Source of the DNA: Legionella sp. W10-070
GTDB lineage: Bacteria > Pseudomonadota > Gammaproteobacteria > Legionellales > Legionellaceae
Direction: 5' to 3'
NCBI RefSeq assembly: GCF_900640175.1
Contig: NZ_CAAAJC010000006.1
Span: forward strand, 55,337 to 119,336
DNA: 64,000 bases
Part shown: piece by piece, positions 1 to 8,856 of the stretch
Layout of the letters: each line of letters opens with the position of its first letter
Numbering within the stretch: position 1 is the first letter of the stretch
Made by a program: the position numbers and the translations under genes
The notes under the pieces: generated by a model
What the model was told of the DNA's origin: nothing
Seen by the model: only the letters and a program-made list of their open reading frames with translations
Database searches by the model: none

Positions 1-596
1 ATGCCTGCCTGATGTGCTGTAATTAATAATTTTTTACTTAATTCCTTTATTTTCCCCTCATTTTTTTTATCCTGATCAATGTCTATTAAAACTCCTGATA
101 ATGCCTTTTCCTCTTTTTCATAGCGGGCAACAATTCGATACCATTTGTACTGGCCTTTACAATTTTTTAATCTTAATTCATACACATAGCTGATATGTTC
201 TTGCAGTGCTTTATTAATGTGGTTTTCCATATCGATACGTTCTTTAGGGTGAACCAATTGTAGAAACGCATCGAAGGTATGTGCAGCATCATGACTTAAT
301 TCAACCAGCTCATAGAATTCTTTTGACCAAATAATCCGTTCTGTTTTATCGTCATACTGCCAATAGCAAAGCTGCGCAATATGTTGAGCCCGTTCAAGTT
401 TCTCATTTAACATCATCATTTCCCGTGATGAAATAGCCATTGAGCGATCAAGAAAATAGCGTTCCTGGTCTGCTTCTTGATAAGTTTTGTTAATGCGTAA
501 AATGAATTCCTGCCACTTTTCTATATCCGCAGGTAATTTATCTATTGTGATATTGGCTCGATTAAGTTGTCGTTTGAGTAACTTGTGAATTTCCAT
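1..596 (-). CDS. PAS-domain sensor histidine kinase, N-terminal part (runs off the window)
   Basis: The frame opens at the ATG ending at 596 and stays open to base 1, about 198 residues. A helical N-terminus (EKWQEFILRINKTYQEADQE) is followed by SMAISSREMMMLNEKL, the kind of linker seen in kinases encoded beside FIST sensors. A PAS-like fold comes next, with AQLCYWQYDD, IIWSKEFYEL, VHPKER, and YKWYRIVARYEKE. The last visible residues, LLITAHQAGM, match the start of the HisKA dimerisation helix of this kinase type, so the phospho-accepting histidine and the ATPase domain should lie just outside the window. The start lies 3 bp after the stop of the FIST gene, so the two were probably one operon for sensing a small ligand. 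The family call is inferred from motifs and context; the substrate and partner regulator are unknown. Confidence 0.75.
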   Translation of the reverse strand, partial: MEIHKLLKRQLNRANITIDKLPADIEKWQEFILRINKTYQEADQERYFLDRSMAISSREMMMLNEKLERAQHIAQLCYWQYDDKTERIIWSKEFYELVELSHDAAHTFDAFLQLVHPKERIDMENHINKALQEHISYVYELRLKNCKGQYKWYRIVARYEKEEKALSGVLIDIDQDKKNEGKIKELSKKLLITAHQAG

Positions 597-599
597 GGT

Positions 600-764
600 T
601 TATGATTCGGCATAGGTTGTTAATGTCATGGTTTGGTTATGTAACTGGCAATCACCAAAGCTGTAAGGGCATAATTCGCCATAAGAATAAAACCCAACTT
701 GCGTGGAATTGGCAGGCAATGCTTCCAGAGTGGACTCTGTCTCTTCTTCGGTGCGCTCTCCTAG
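600..764 (-). pseudogene. FIST sensor gene, C-terminal fragment downstream of the insertion sequence
   Basis: This fragment encodes the end of a FIST_C domain: GERTEEETES, then GFYSYGELCP and the typical terminal block LHNQTMTLTTYAES. It has no start of its own. Together with 2438-3500, after removing the insertion sequence and one CTAG copy, it gives one uninterrupted frame of 407 codons plus stop in which RRLLL joins GERTEEE. That junction matches the usual order of the family. The stop lies 3 bp before the histidine kinase start. Confidence 0.85.
761..764. repeat. target-site duplication CTAG, left copy
   Basis: CTAG lies directly outside the left inverted repeat of the IS1182-family element and again at 2438-2441 outside the right one. 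Removing one copy and the element restores the FIST reading frame exactly, so the 4-bp duplication is supported by coding logic as well as by identity. Confidence 0.85.
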
Positions 765-791
765 AGCAGCATATGATTTAAATTTACGCAG
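765..791. repeat. left terminal inverted repeat of the IS1182-family element
   Basis: It begins AGCAGC and pairs with 2411-2437 at about 20 of 27 positions, with the mismatches mostly at positions 7-10 and 23-24 of the repeat. Confidence 0.75.
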
Positions 792-2351
792 CCAATTTTG
801 TAGCAATATGTAAATTTGTTACCATAGCAGTTCTATTTAAATCAAACTCATTCAGTCTTAATCCGAAATACCTGGCTCTTGGACCTTTTCGATTACAAAT
901 AGATGCAAGAGCATGTTCAACTTTAACACGTTCTCGGGCTTCATTTCGTCCTTCTGGTGTTTCAACAAAATATTTTAATGTTTGAAGCATGGCTTCTTGA
1001 TCATGTATGGCTATAGTTCTACCAGTTTTTGAGTCACTGCAACTGTTTTTTATTGGACAAATACCACAAACTTTAACAGAAAATTTTGCTCTGAAGCTAC
1101 CGGGGTTACCGGTAATTTTTTGTACTTTCCCGGCAGGACAGGTCACAACAGAGTTATGTAAATCTATGCTAAAATCTTTTTTACCATATTTTCCGTGTGC
1201 TGCAGGGTTCCATGGTTTGGCTACAATTCTCTTACCTTGTGCATATAATTCAGCAGTCCAATCTGAAGCGAGATATCCGCGGTCAATGCTTTTCGACTCA
1301 ACCGTTCCGTATTTCTCTACCTTTGGTTTTAGCCATCGAGTTGCTTCATGCTCAGGTTCATTAGCCGGGCGAACAGTGGTGGCTAATATCAATTTATGAT
1401 CAAGGTCGATAGCGATGTGTTGCTTAAAACCATTAATGGCGAGCTTGATTTGCGCCCATGCCGCATGGAGTCGTCCGTAATAGAAATACGTCTATCGGCT
1501 GAAACGCCATCTACAATTTTAGAGCCGCCACCATTCGGATCTGGTTCAATGTTCTGAGTTAATACTGTTTCTAACAAGGATAATGCCTCTTTTAAATATT
1601 GATTCTCTGTTACAAATGCAGGTTGCTTTTTTAACCATTTCCGTATGGCCGCAACATCTTCAAGTAATATATTAATGGCTTTGTTTTTCTCTTGAGCATC
1701 TGACCAATCAATATCTAACGCGGCCTTTATACTGTTTTTACCAATGATACGAGCACCAGACTCCATTATAATTTCAGATTCAGTGATGCGTTTTATTTGT
1801 GCCGCACAATCAACTAACAACTCTAAGGCATGCCCTATTAAATTAAATGTATCTTCAACACGCCCAGCGCCTTCCAATGGGGCTGAATCTAAAGCAATTC
1901 TCAGCTGCTTATGACAAAAACCTCCAATCTCTTTCGCAACTTTGACTGTACATTCAAGCAACATCACGTCTAAATTATGCTTGACTAAACGATGTCTGAA
2001 ATCACAAAGAGTTCCTTGTGAAAATATTGATTCCTCAGTTCCAAGACAACCAAGTACCATTTGCCATCGTTGATCAAAGACAGTTTCAAGCACAGCAGAG
2101 TGATCAGATAGTTGTTCATAGGCCTGTAAAATTGAAACCATTGCGAGTAATGAAGGACAAACAACAGGTTTTCCTCGTGGATAGTCACTGTACATAGATA
2201 ATAATTTTTTATGAACTTCTTCAGTAAATATTAAATGTCTATTTATACGTAAAAAAACAAATAATTTACCATTCTTTTTTAATTTAGTACAAATTCGCTC
2301 TTCTTGTTTTGACAATGTAGTATTCTTATTCCAATGGCTTTGAGATGACAC
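784..2351 (-). pseudogene. IS1182-family transposase, frameshifted
   Basis: The reading frame from 2351 (GTG start) runs to a stop at 1389 and encodes the N-terminal half, including ALDSAPLEGAG (first catalytic Asp region) and ITDDSMRHGRKSSS. The continuation lies in another frame and runs to 784: INGFKQHIAIDLDHKL, SIDRGYLASDW (second Asp), the cysteine cluster, and RVKVEHALASICNRKGPRARY (Glu region). The frames join near 1436-1446, just after KSSS, which fits loss of one base. I see no slippery heptamer of the X XXY YYZ type at the join, so an inactivating lesion is more likely than programmed frameshifting. Restored length would be about 520 residues, normal for the family. Confidence 0.8.
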
Positions 2352-2410
2352 ACATAACCCTTATAGTAGATAATGTATGCATTTGATCATAATTTTAAAC
2401 AAATGTCGAT

Positions 2411-2437
2411 CTGTTTAAATTTTAATCGATCGCTGCT
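2411..2437. repeat. right terminal inverted repeat of the IS1182-family element
   Basis: On the minus strand it begins AGCAGC at 2437 and mirrors 765-791. CTAG follows at 2438-2441. Confidence 0.75.
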
Positions 2438-3500
2438 CTAGAAGTAAACGCCTGCCTACGCAACTAATACTGATTGCAAGGATGGGGCCGTTGGTATTTT
2501 TTGCCATTTCCCACATTCGCTTGCCAGCAAGTTCACCTGCTTCACTGGCGCTGGTTATAAGCCGATCAAAATTTGCTCTCATTAATTGGGCATGATAGCC
2601 AGTAGGCATGTCTCCGGCAAAAATGAGCGCCTGCTTTTCTTCATCTACCCCTAATATGGTACGAACCAAAGGAATTTTTTCTTTAGAAGACATATCCTGG
2701 ATGGCTAGAGGGTAAAGTAATCCTGAGGCCGGCAATTCAGAGGCTCTTTCCCCCAAGTATTCTTTATATAATGACAAAACGGGTCGATAATCCAGTTCAT
2801 ACAAAATATTTTGTTCAGAGCGGGTAATACGTCTTGCCGGGCCAAAGATATCCCATCCGCCTTTAGATGCGTGGCCAACATTAATCCGTTCGCCATAAAA
2901 TCCTGCTGCTACAATGTAATTATTTAATATTTCACCATTAAAAAGCGTCCATGTTTTATTAAAATAACTATTATCGCCAGCCAGACCTCCGGTAATCAGG
3001 ACTTGTTTGCCACTATTTCCGCTGTTTAAGCCTTTAACCAATTCCGAACCGTTAACATTTAATCCTTCAGACAGTACAAAAATACTTTTCAAATCATCCT
3101 GTTGAAGTTGGCTGGCAATTAGTTTTCCGGCAGCAAAAGAGTCTTCCATTTGGTCAACATGGGCTTTTACGATTTTAACAGGTGTATGTGAGAATTTGAT
3201 AACTACAACGGAGAGGCTGCTGTCATAAATACGGGAACCAAATATTTCTCCTGCACTGGAGCAGCCTATCATGTTAGAGTTCTTGTAAAATTCAGATAAT
3301 TGCCGAATTGGCTCCGAATCACGAAAGAAATCGGGTGCTGCAAATACAAGAACCAGGGTGTGTTCTGAATCAAGTGCTGGAAAATGAGTCACATTCCATC
3401 CTGCTCCCTGTAGGTATTGAAAGGATTTGAGATCCATTGATAAATCCGATTGATAAACTCTACTATTAATATTAGACTTAATTTGATCAGGATGTTGCAT
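2415..3500 (-). pseudogene. FIST sensor gene, N-terminal fragment upstream of the insertion sequence
   Basis: The fragment encodes 361 residues, the last few from the inserted DNA. The FIST_N domain begins near residue 50 with LVLVFAAPDFF and contains IGCSSAGEIFG (around residue 80), SLSVVVIKF and LITGGLAGDN. The FIST_C part has VLSLYKEYLGERASELPASGLLYPL and ends at ISISCVGRRLLL. The last 50-odd residues of FIST_C are at 600-764. FIST domains are known as ligand-binding sensors that act with histidine kinases or chemoreceptors, and a kinase gene follows directly. The truncated protein lacks the conserved end of FIST_C and is probably not functional. Confidence 0.85.
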
Positions 3501-3660
3501 TTTTGACTTAAATTACCATTCGTTCCGTCCTTTCTCATGGCTTAATTCAATACCATTTATCTATTCCTTGGATAATTCGATCTATTTTTGCTTGCTTTTT
3601 TAATCCATTTATGATTATTAATAGGCATATAAGGGAATATATGGACAAGAAGGAGCTGCC

Positions 3661-4827
3661 ATGATTCAAAAGGAAGAGCAATTTGCCTTGAATAATGCAT
3701 CCATTGAGAGCTCACTCGCCTTATCGGAGCAACACCCTGAACTCACTCAGATTGTGTTTAGCCAGGAGCAGCTTGGGCAGTTAAAGCATAGTCTGGGTAT
3801 TATTATCGATACGATGGAGCAGAATGAAAGTTTATTCTCACGTGTAGCCAATTTCTGGGGTGAGTTGCCGTTATGGCAAAAAATTCTTGGCGGCATTATC
3901 CTGACAGTACCTACCCTGGCGGTAGGTCTTATAGCGCATATAACCATCTTGCTGGCCATAAGCGGGGCGACGGTGGCTGCTTATGCCGCAAGTGGTATTG
4001 TTCTTGATGATCACCATTCTTGTAATAAAAATATGACTGACAGGCTAAAGCAAGGAATTTATAGCCTTGCTGATATCCTGGAAATCACCATTACAGCGCT
4101 GGATAAAATTCGCAAAAACCTGGCAGAGGAAATTGAAAAATTTCGTAATGAGAATCAAAGACTTATAAATTCATTAGATGCATTGGAAAACCAGGTTGAT
4201 GCACTGACTAATCAGGTGGAGGTTCTTGCTGCCACAGAAGCATTACTAAGGTCTTCCAGGAATGAGCTTGAGACAACTGCTGTCAAATTGAAAAAAACGG
4301 TCGCGGACAATGAAAAGTTGCTGAAGGCTAATCAGGATGAATTAGCTGAAGTTAAAAAAGATTATGAGAGAAGCAAGGTTCAATTAACCGAAAAGGTAAG
4401 TGAGCTGGCAGAGGTGCGGGTTTCTATGGGATTAGAAATTGAAAAAGCGAAAAGGGTAGCGGCAACCTTACAGGGAACGGTGCAGACGTTATCAGGAACG
4501 GTCATTGAAGATGCCTGTCAACGCAGTAGCTTCCAGGAAAGACTAACTAAATTCCTTAGTGATAAAGAGGCGAGCTTTGACAGCATTGCCAATCGTATTT
4601 GCGAAGCGGAGCGTGAACTTGCGATAGTGAAGGAAGAATTAAAGCAAAGCAATAAGCGTTATGAGAGTTTGTTAGAAAGACAGGAAAAACAGGTTGACAG
4701 ATTAGAGCAATTGGATAGGAGAGCTGACCTTAAGACACCAATAAGTCAGCTGGGGTTCTATACTAAAGGTAAGATTTCTGCCGATTTGTCCCTTTTTCCA
4801 AGAGCGCCAATCGCTGGTGCGGGCTGA
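3661..4827 (+). CDS. hydrophobic-hairpin and coiled-coil protein, candidate Dot/Icm effector
   Basis: The protein has 388 residues and a good ribosome site (AAGAAGGAG). Residues about 1-70 are soluble. Residues about 75-115 hold two closely spaced hydrophobic stretches (ILGGIILTVPTLAVGLIAH and ITILLAISGATVAAYAASG), a hairpin able to sit in a membrane. From about 120 to 360 the sequence is long heptad-rich helix (NSLDALENQVDALTNQVEVL, KKDYERSKVQLTEKVSELAE and similar). The tail ends in a short proline- and glycine-containing segment. This bilobed hydrophobic plus coiled-coil plan resembles Legionella LegC/Ylf and chlamydial Inc-type proteins that act on host vesicle membranes. That role is inference from architecture only. 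The gene stands alone, divergent from the FIST gene. Confidence 0.6.
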   Translation: MIQKEEQFALNNASIESSLALSEQHPELTQIVFSQEQLGQLKHSLGIIIDTMEQNESLFSRVANFWGELPLWQKILGGIILTVPTLAVGLIAHITILLAISGATVAAYAASGIVLDDHHSCNKNMTDRLKQGIYSLADILEITITALDKIRKNLAEEIEKFRNENQRLINSLDALENQVDALTNQVEVLAATEALLRSSRNELETTAVKLKKTVADNEKLLKANQDELAEVKKDYERSKVQLTEKVSELAEVRVSMGLEIEKAKRVAATLQGTVQTLSGTVIEDACQRSSFQERLTKFLSDKEASFDSIANRICEAERELAIVKEELKQSNKRYESLLERQEKQVDRLEQLDRRADLKTPISQLGFYTKGKISADLSLFPRAPIAGAG

Positions 4828-5217
4828 TAGATTAAAGTGCACTTACGGGCTTATTCCCCAATCAATGTCAGATTGTTGAATATAAACAAGCCCGGGATTG
4901 ATTGGGTAGTTAAACGACACTAAATTTCACCGCTAAACAGTTTGCAGGGGTGCAACTCTCATATAAGAAAAGCACTGCTATTGGAGCAGGTTAACGGCGA
5001 TAAATCATCTTTTCATAATAATTTTGGTTAAATTTGTCATCTGCGCGTAGGCGGAGATCTGTTTTTGTTATGGTGTTGTGCTTACACTCAACATGGATCT
5101 CCACAACTGCTAAATTTGTCCATACGAGAGTTGCCCCGTCTGCAGTCTGAAAATTGCATAATTTAAACAAAATGTTATAATATTGATCTTATGGTTTGAT
5201 TTGCATATGTTTGATAA
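4828..5217. other. intergenic region, 390 bp, mostly a palindromic element
   Basis: No reading frame with coding character was seen. About half is the inverted-repeat element at 4947-5137. The last 80 bases are AT-rich and probably carry the promoter of the following gene. Confidence 0.5.
4947..5137. repeat. possible MITE-like palindromic element
   Basis: GGGGTGCAACTCTCATAT at 4947-4964 pairs with the reverse complement of ATACGAGAGTTGCCCC at 5122-5137, with one inserted base and one mismatch. A smaller inverted pair (GGAGATC / GATCTCC) lies inside. It encodes nothing visible. No clear target duplication was found, so mobility is inference. Confidence 0.5.
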
Positions 5218-7506
5218 ATGAGGAAACAAATTGCGGACAGTTTTAATCCTATTGTCAGTGAAATTATACTTATTCTTAACCAGATAAGTCATCAAATTAA
5301 AGATGACAACAAAGCGGTTATGATAATGATTGATGGTCCTGCCGGAGTCGGAAAATCGACCTTTTCCAGTTATTTATACGAGCAATTAAAAAATCATGCC
5401 CCGGGAGGGTTAAGCACGACGTTTCTTCCTCAGGATTTATTTGGATTGTCTCGTACTTCCAGAACACAACTTGATGTACACCCCTGTTCTGATGCTGCTC
5501 GTGATGCTGAATTATTTGACAAACTAGCTGATTTAATTGATAGAAAAACCATTGTTGTGCCGAAATATGACAGTTTAACAGGTGCTCGTGAAAAAAATGT
5601 AGATACCATACAGCCGGCTGATCTTATTGTCTATGAAGGCGTTTCATCTTTAGGGTTCTTTTATCCCTATATGAAATATCAGGATCAAGCTGTGATTCGT
5701 ATATTTGTTCAACCAGAATCTGATGAAGCGCTTAAAAAGTCACGCAAATACAGAGATATGACGGAAAGAGGAGGTATGTCAGAAGAGGTATTTGAAAAAA
5801 ACTGGGAGAATTCTACCGCCCATAACTGGATATATACTTACAGAGGGCGCAACCAGGCTAATCTGATAGTAACAAGAGAAGCTCAAACGTCAGGTAAAAC
5901 GGTTCGATTTCACCTAAGTCAGGTGCGACCCGTTGAGTATAAGGGGCGTGCCTTATCATTAAGTTCTTCGGTTGAGGATGCCTCTTCAAAACGTCAATTC
6001 TGGCAAAAGGAGAGAGCTGAAAAACTGCAGCAATCACCCCAAAAAGAAGTTTATCAATCAGCACGCAAGCCTGTGCATTCCAGAAAAATACCCGGTAAAG
6101 AAACGAGTTTGCAAAACGTCCATGCCAGCGTCTATCAAAAATTTGGTTTAGGAGCGGTTGTTAATATGATTGGCAACATGAAAAAACCAATCAAACGAGA
6201 TAATCCAACCTATAAACCGGTTATCACAGAAGGCAAATCCAGTTTTATTAAACTGGTTCTTGATAAAAGTAGACCGAAAAATACATTTAATCCGGTTCCC
6301 CGATTTGCTTTTCCAGGGAATGGGGTAGAGTGTGACGAAAGCGTGATATTAAATATCATTGAGCCAGGAACGGATGAAAACCACAAGATGTTTGGCCTGA
6401 GTAATTTAGAACTTGTTCTGGTTTCTGAAAAAGCAATATGCGAGTATCTGAGCGCCGAAAGTATATCGGAAATTGATAGAGTCATTGATTACCAACGCCA
6501 GCTCAAAAAATTTTATGATACGCGCTATTACTTTAAATTTGAGGCATGCGGGCAGCAGATAGCCGCATTACAACCTACATCGCCCTACTTTGAAAAGCAG
6601 GTATTATTTACTGATCTCAGGGGTAAGGTGCCCAGTTACCTGGAAGAGAAGAACCGATTATTGCAATCGTTACCTTCAGTGTCTACACAAAAACACCACC
6701 ACCGGTTCTGGGAGTCTTCAGACGCGGATGAATTCCTTATGCGCCGAAGAGAGCTAACTATCGAAGAAGCGAAACAGGTGAGAAATAATATTATTGAGAA
6801 AGTAAAGGAAATTAAGGGTACTAGAAGTCAGACTAATGCACCGCTCATGTTAGAGCTGATTAAAACGTTAAGTCCAGGTGATATCTTGGGACAAAATTCT
6901 CCTTCGGCAATTACCGATAAACATGTTTTACATATTCAATGTTTCAAACAATGCTATTCAGGAGAGCTTCCTGTTTTCAAGTCGAAACGTCAGGAGGTTA
7001 CAGTTGTTCCAAAGGGACAATGCTATAAGCTTGATTACCCGGCCCAGGCTTTTTTATTTGAATTCGATGAAGTTGACCAGGAGACGATAGAATTTATAAA
7101 AAATATTCAAGATAAATTTCTATCACAAAATTTACCTGATTCTGAAAAAAGTGATATTGCATTAATTGCCAGAAAAAATGATAAGGACAACGTTGAAATG
7201 GTTTTCATGCTGCGTAAAGATTTACATTATCATCCGAAGTTAGCAGCAAAGACAGCACAAGAAGTTTTAATTCCCGCTGACGAAGCCTCGGCTGCTGTTT
7301 TTAACAAACGCCCCGGGTTTTTAGAAATGGCAGGATGTTTCTTGCAAGAAAATGAAAGAGCATATGAAATACTAACGGATGATATGATTAAAGACATGTT
7401 AAGTGAATACTCAGCTGAGGAAAAATCAGCTCGACTGTTTAGAACTATTGTTGAAAACGCTGCAGGGTCGTTTTGCCAAAATAGAACAGTTCAAAGTCCT
7501 AAGTAA
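5218..7506 (+). CDS. large protein with N-terminal uridine-kinase-like P-loop domain, function unknown
   Basis: The protein has 762 residues. The codon before the ATG is a stop, so this is the first possible ATG; the ribosome site is weak. Residues about 34-220 look like the phosphoribulokinase/uridine kinase fold: Walker A DGPAGVGKST at 39-48, LPQDLFGLSR at 70-79 in place of the usual DDFY segment, VPKYDSLTGARE near 115-125, IVYEGV at 137-142, and a lid-like RKYRDMTERGGMSEE at 177-190. The remaining roughly 540 residues match no family I recognise; they are charged, have no obvious membrane segment and no coiled coil of note. Length, isolation and lineage-type composition would fit a secreted effector that phosphorylates a small molecule or protein, but that is speculation. 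Confidence 0.6.
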   Translation: MRKQIADSFNPIVSEIILILNQISHQIKDDNKAVMIMIDGPAGVGKSTFSSYLYEQLKNHAPGGLSTTFLPQDLFGLSRTSRTQLDVHPCSDAARDAELFDKLADLIDRKTIVVPKYDSLTGAREKNVDTIQPADLIVYEGVSSLGFFYPYMKYQDQAVIRIFVQPESDEALKKSRKYRDMTERGGMSEEVFEKNWENSTAHNWIYTYRGRNQANLIVTREAQTSGKTVRFHLSQVRPVEYKGRALSLSSSVEDASSKRQFWQKERAEKLQQSPQKEVYQSARKPVHSRKIPGKETSLQNVHASVYQKFGLGAVVNMIGNMKKPIKRDNPTYKPVITEGKSSFIKLVLDKSRPKNTFNPVPRFAFPGNGVECDESVILNIIEPGTDENHKMFGLSNLELVLVSEKAICEYLSAESISEIDRVIDYQRQLKKFYDTRYYFKFEACGQQIAALQPTSPYFEKQVLFTDLRGKVPSYLEEKNRLLQSLPSVSTQKHHHRFWESSDADEFLMRRRELTIEEAKQVRNNIIEKVKEIKGTRSQTNAPLMLELIKTLSPGDILGQNSPSAITDKHVLHIQCFKQCYSGELPVFKSKRQEVTVVPKGQCYKLDYPAQAFLFEFDEVDQETIEFIKNIQDKFLSQNLPDSEKSDIALIARKNDKDNVEMVFMLRKDLHYHPKLAAKTAQEVLIPADEASAAVFNKRPGFLEMAGCFLQENERAYEILTDDMIKDMLSEYSAEEKSARLFRTIVENAAGSFCQNRTVQSPK

Positions 7507-7539
7507 GGTCAAGGTCCAGTTGCATTAAATTGAACATCC

Positions 7540-8481
7540 TCAATCAGGAAGCACTACAATTTTTCCTCTTGCATGGTGACTTTCGCTGCGTTGATGCGCC
7601 AAAGCGATATCGCTTAAATGATACTCACTATCAATATAAGTGTATAGTTGCTGGTTATCAATTAACCGACTAATTTCATCCAGGTCTTCCTTGCTTTTAT
7701 TCAGAAGGATAAACTTTGCTTTTTTAGCAGTAAATCTGCTAATGATACTTTGGATAATAAGAGAAGCATCAGGAATGGTGCTGATATAAATTCCCTTGCC
7801 AGTTAATTTGCTCTTCGCTTTTGAATAATGATGAGCAGCTACACAATCGAAAATGACATCATACTGTTGCTCAGCAGAAAAGGGTGATGTTTTCTTATAA
7901 TCAATGACCTCATCTGCCCCCAGCTTCTTTACAAACTCGATGTTTTCGGTGCTGCAAACGGCGGTTACCGAGGCGCCTAAAATTTTGGCAATTTGTACGG
8001 CAAACATACCTACACCGCCTGATGCCCCAATAATAAGCACTTTGTCATTGGCTTGAACTCTTCCTTTGTCCCGCAAGGCTTGCAGGGCTGTCATTGCAGT
8101 CAGAGGCACGGTTGCAGCCTGTTTAAAATCCATGGTTTTTGGCATGAAAGAAACCGTGTTTTCATCTAATGCAATATACTGAGCGTAAGCCTGCCCCTCT
8201 TTTTTTACTGAACAGCTATAGACAGTATCGCCGATGTTAAATAACCTGGCTTCTTTTCCAACGGCTTCAACTGTGCCAGCCAGGTCGAATCCCAGGATTG
8301 CCGGAAAGCGAATGGGATACACATATTTTAATGAACCGGAGCGAATGCGCCAGTCAATGGGGTTTACACTGCAGGCCTGGATTTTTATCAACACTTCATT
8401 TGCACCGATTTCCGGTTTTGCTATTTCCTTGATAATAAACTGATTGGAATCCCCATAGTTTTCAATGATTGCTGCTTTCAT
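7540..8481 (-). CDS. zinc-independent quinone oxidoreductase / MDR-family NADPH reductase
   Basis: The protein has 313 residues, a normal length for quinone oxidoreductase-like members of the medium-chain dehydrogenase/reductase superfamily. The GroES-like N-terminal half includes VLIKIQACSVNPIDWRIRSG and FPAILGFDLAGTVEAVG. The Rossmann half starts with VLIIGASGGVGMFAVQIAKILGA written here as two pieces: VLIIGASGGVG then MFAVQIAKILG. The set of cysteines that would bind structural zinc in alcohol dehydrogenases is missing. Likely role: NADPH-dependent reduction of quinones or reactive enones in the cytoplasm. It is convergent with the kinase-like gene, 33 bp apart, and no partner genes are evident. 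Confidence 0.85.
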   Translation of the reverse strand: MKAAIIENYGDSNQFIIKEIAKPEIGANEVLIKIQACSVNPIDWRIRSGSLKYVYPIRFPAILGFDLAGTVEAVGKEARLFNIGDTVYSCSVKKEGQAYAQYIALDENTVSFMPKTMDFKQAATVPLTAMTALQALRDKGRVQANDKVLIIGASGGVGMFAVQIAKILGASVTAVCSTENIEFVKKLGADEVIDYKKTSPFSAEQQYDVIFDCVAAHHYSKAKSKLTGKGIYISTIPDASLIIQSIISRFTAKKAKFILLNKSKEDLDEISRLIDNQQLYTYIDSEYHLSDIALAHQRSESHHARGKIVVLPD

Positions 8482-8856
8482 AAAATTGGCCAGGTAGCTG
8501 AATGTAGGTTAGTTATACCCCAGATTCTGCAGTAAAGCTCGAATTAATTGTTAAAAATCAGCTGAGGTTGCTTCTGCTCCACCTCCTGTTCTGGCAGGGT
8601 GCGATTAAACCTGTGGTTGGTGTTAATTAATGGTAGGCTGGATAGAGCGTAAGCGAAATCCGAGGGCATGTGTTTATTATCAAGCTCCGATCTCTGATTT
8701 CGCCGACGCTCCATCCGGGCTATTAATTAACACCAACCGCAGTTCCATCACGCCGCCTCTTAAGTATTAATTTGACTTAACTATATTCTTGTAAATTAAT
8801 CCGATATCATCGATTTATTCAACAATGACCCTTGTAGAGTCAATAAGTTAAGAAAA
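8482..8856. other. intergenic region, 375 bp, with a family A repeat
   Basis: The region separates the oxidoreductase gene from plaB, which are transcribed away from each other, so both promoters must lie here. The middle is filled by the palindromic repeat at 8601-8752. The last 100 bases before plaB are AT-rich. Confidence 0.5.
8601..8752. repeat. dispersed palindromic repeat family A, copy 1
   Basis: About 150 bp, nearly self-complementary: GCGATTAAACCTGTGG at the left and CCAACCGCAGTT at the right, with a TTAATTAA block on each side. The core TGTTTATTATCAAGCTCCGA is shared, sometimes inverted, with copies at 15719-15843 and 52859-52958. Confidence 0.75.

Larger units (their letters stand above)
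765..2437 (-). mobile_element. IS1182-family insertion sequence, 1673 bp, inside a FIST gene
   Basis: The element is bounded by CTAG at 761-764 and 2438-2441. Its ends are imperfect inverted repeats (765-791 against 2411-2437, about 20 of 27 positions matching, both beginning AGCAGC). It carries one transposase on the minus strand. The protein has the IS1182 layout: an N-terminal InsH-type domain, the ALDSAPLEG motif, a SITD..MRHGRKS motif, SIDRGYL, and a C-terminal cysteine cluster (CPAG, CGICPIKNSC) before RERVKVEHAL. The transposase frame is broken once, so this copy may no longer move by itself. Family assignment is from remembered motifs, not from a search. Confidence 0.85.

Noticed and set aside
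1389..1392. Programmed -1 frameshifting to join the two transposase frames.
   Set aside because: No slippery heptamer at the join; other explanation (loss of one base) is simpler.
1007..1399. Plus-strand open frame of 130 codons inside the IS1182-family transposase.
   Set aside because: It is antisense to a frame with clear transposase motifs and shows no family pattern.
5110..5295. Minus-strand frame of 61 codons at the start of the kinase-like gene.
   Set aside because: Antisense over the gene start and in AT-rich sequence; no ribosome site.
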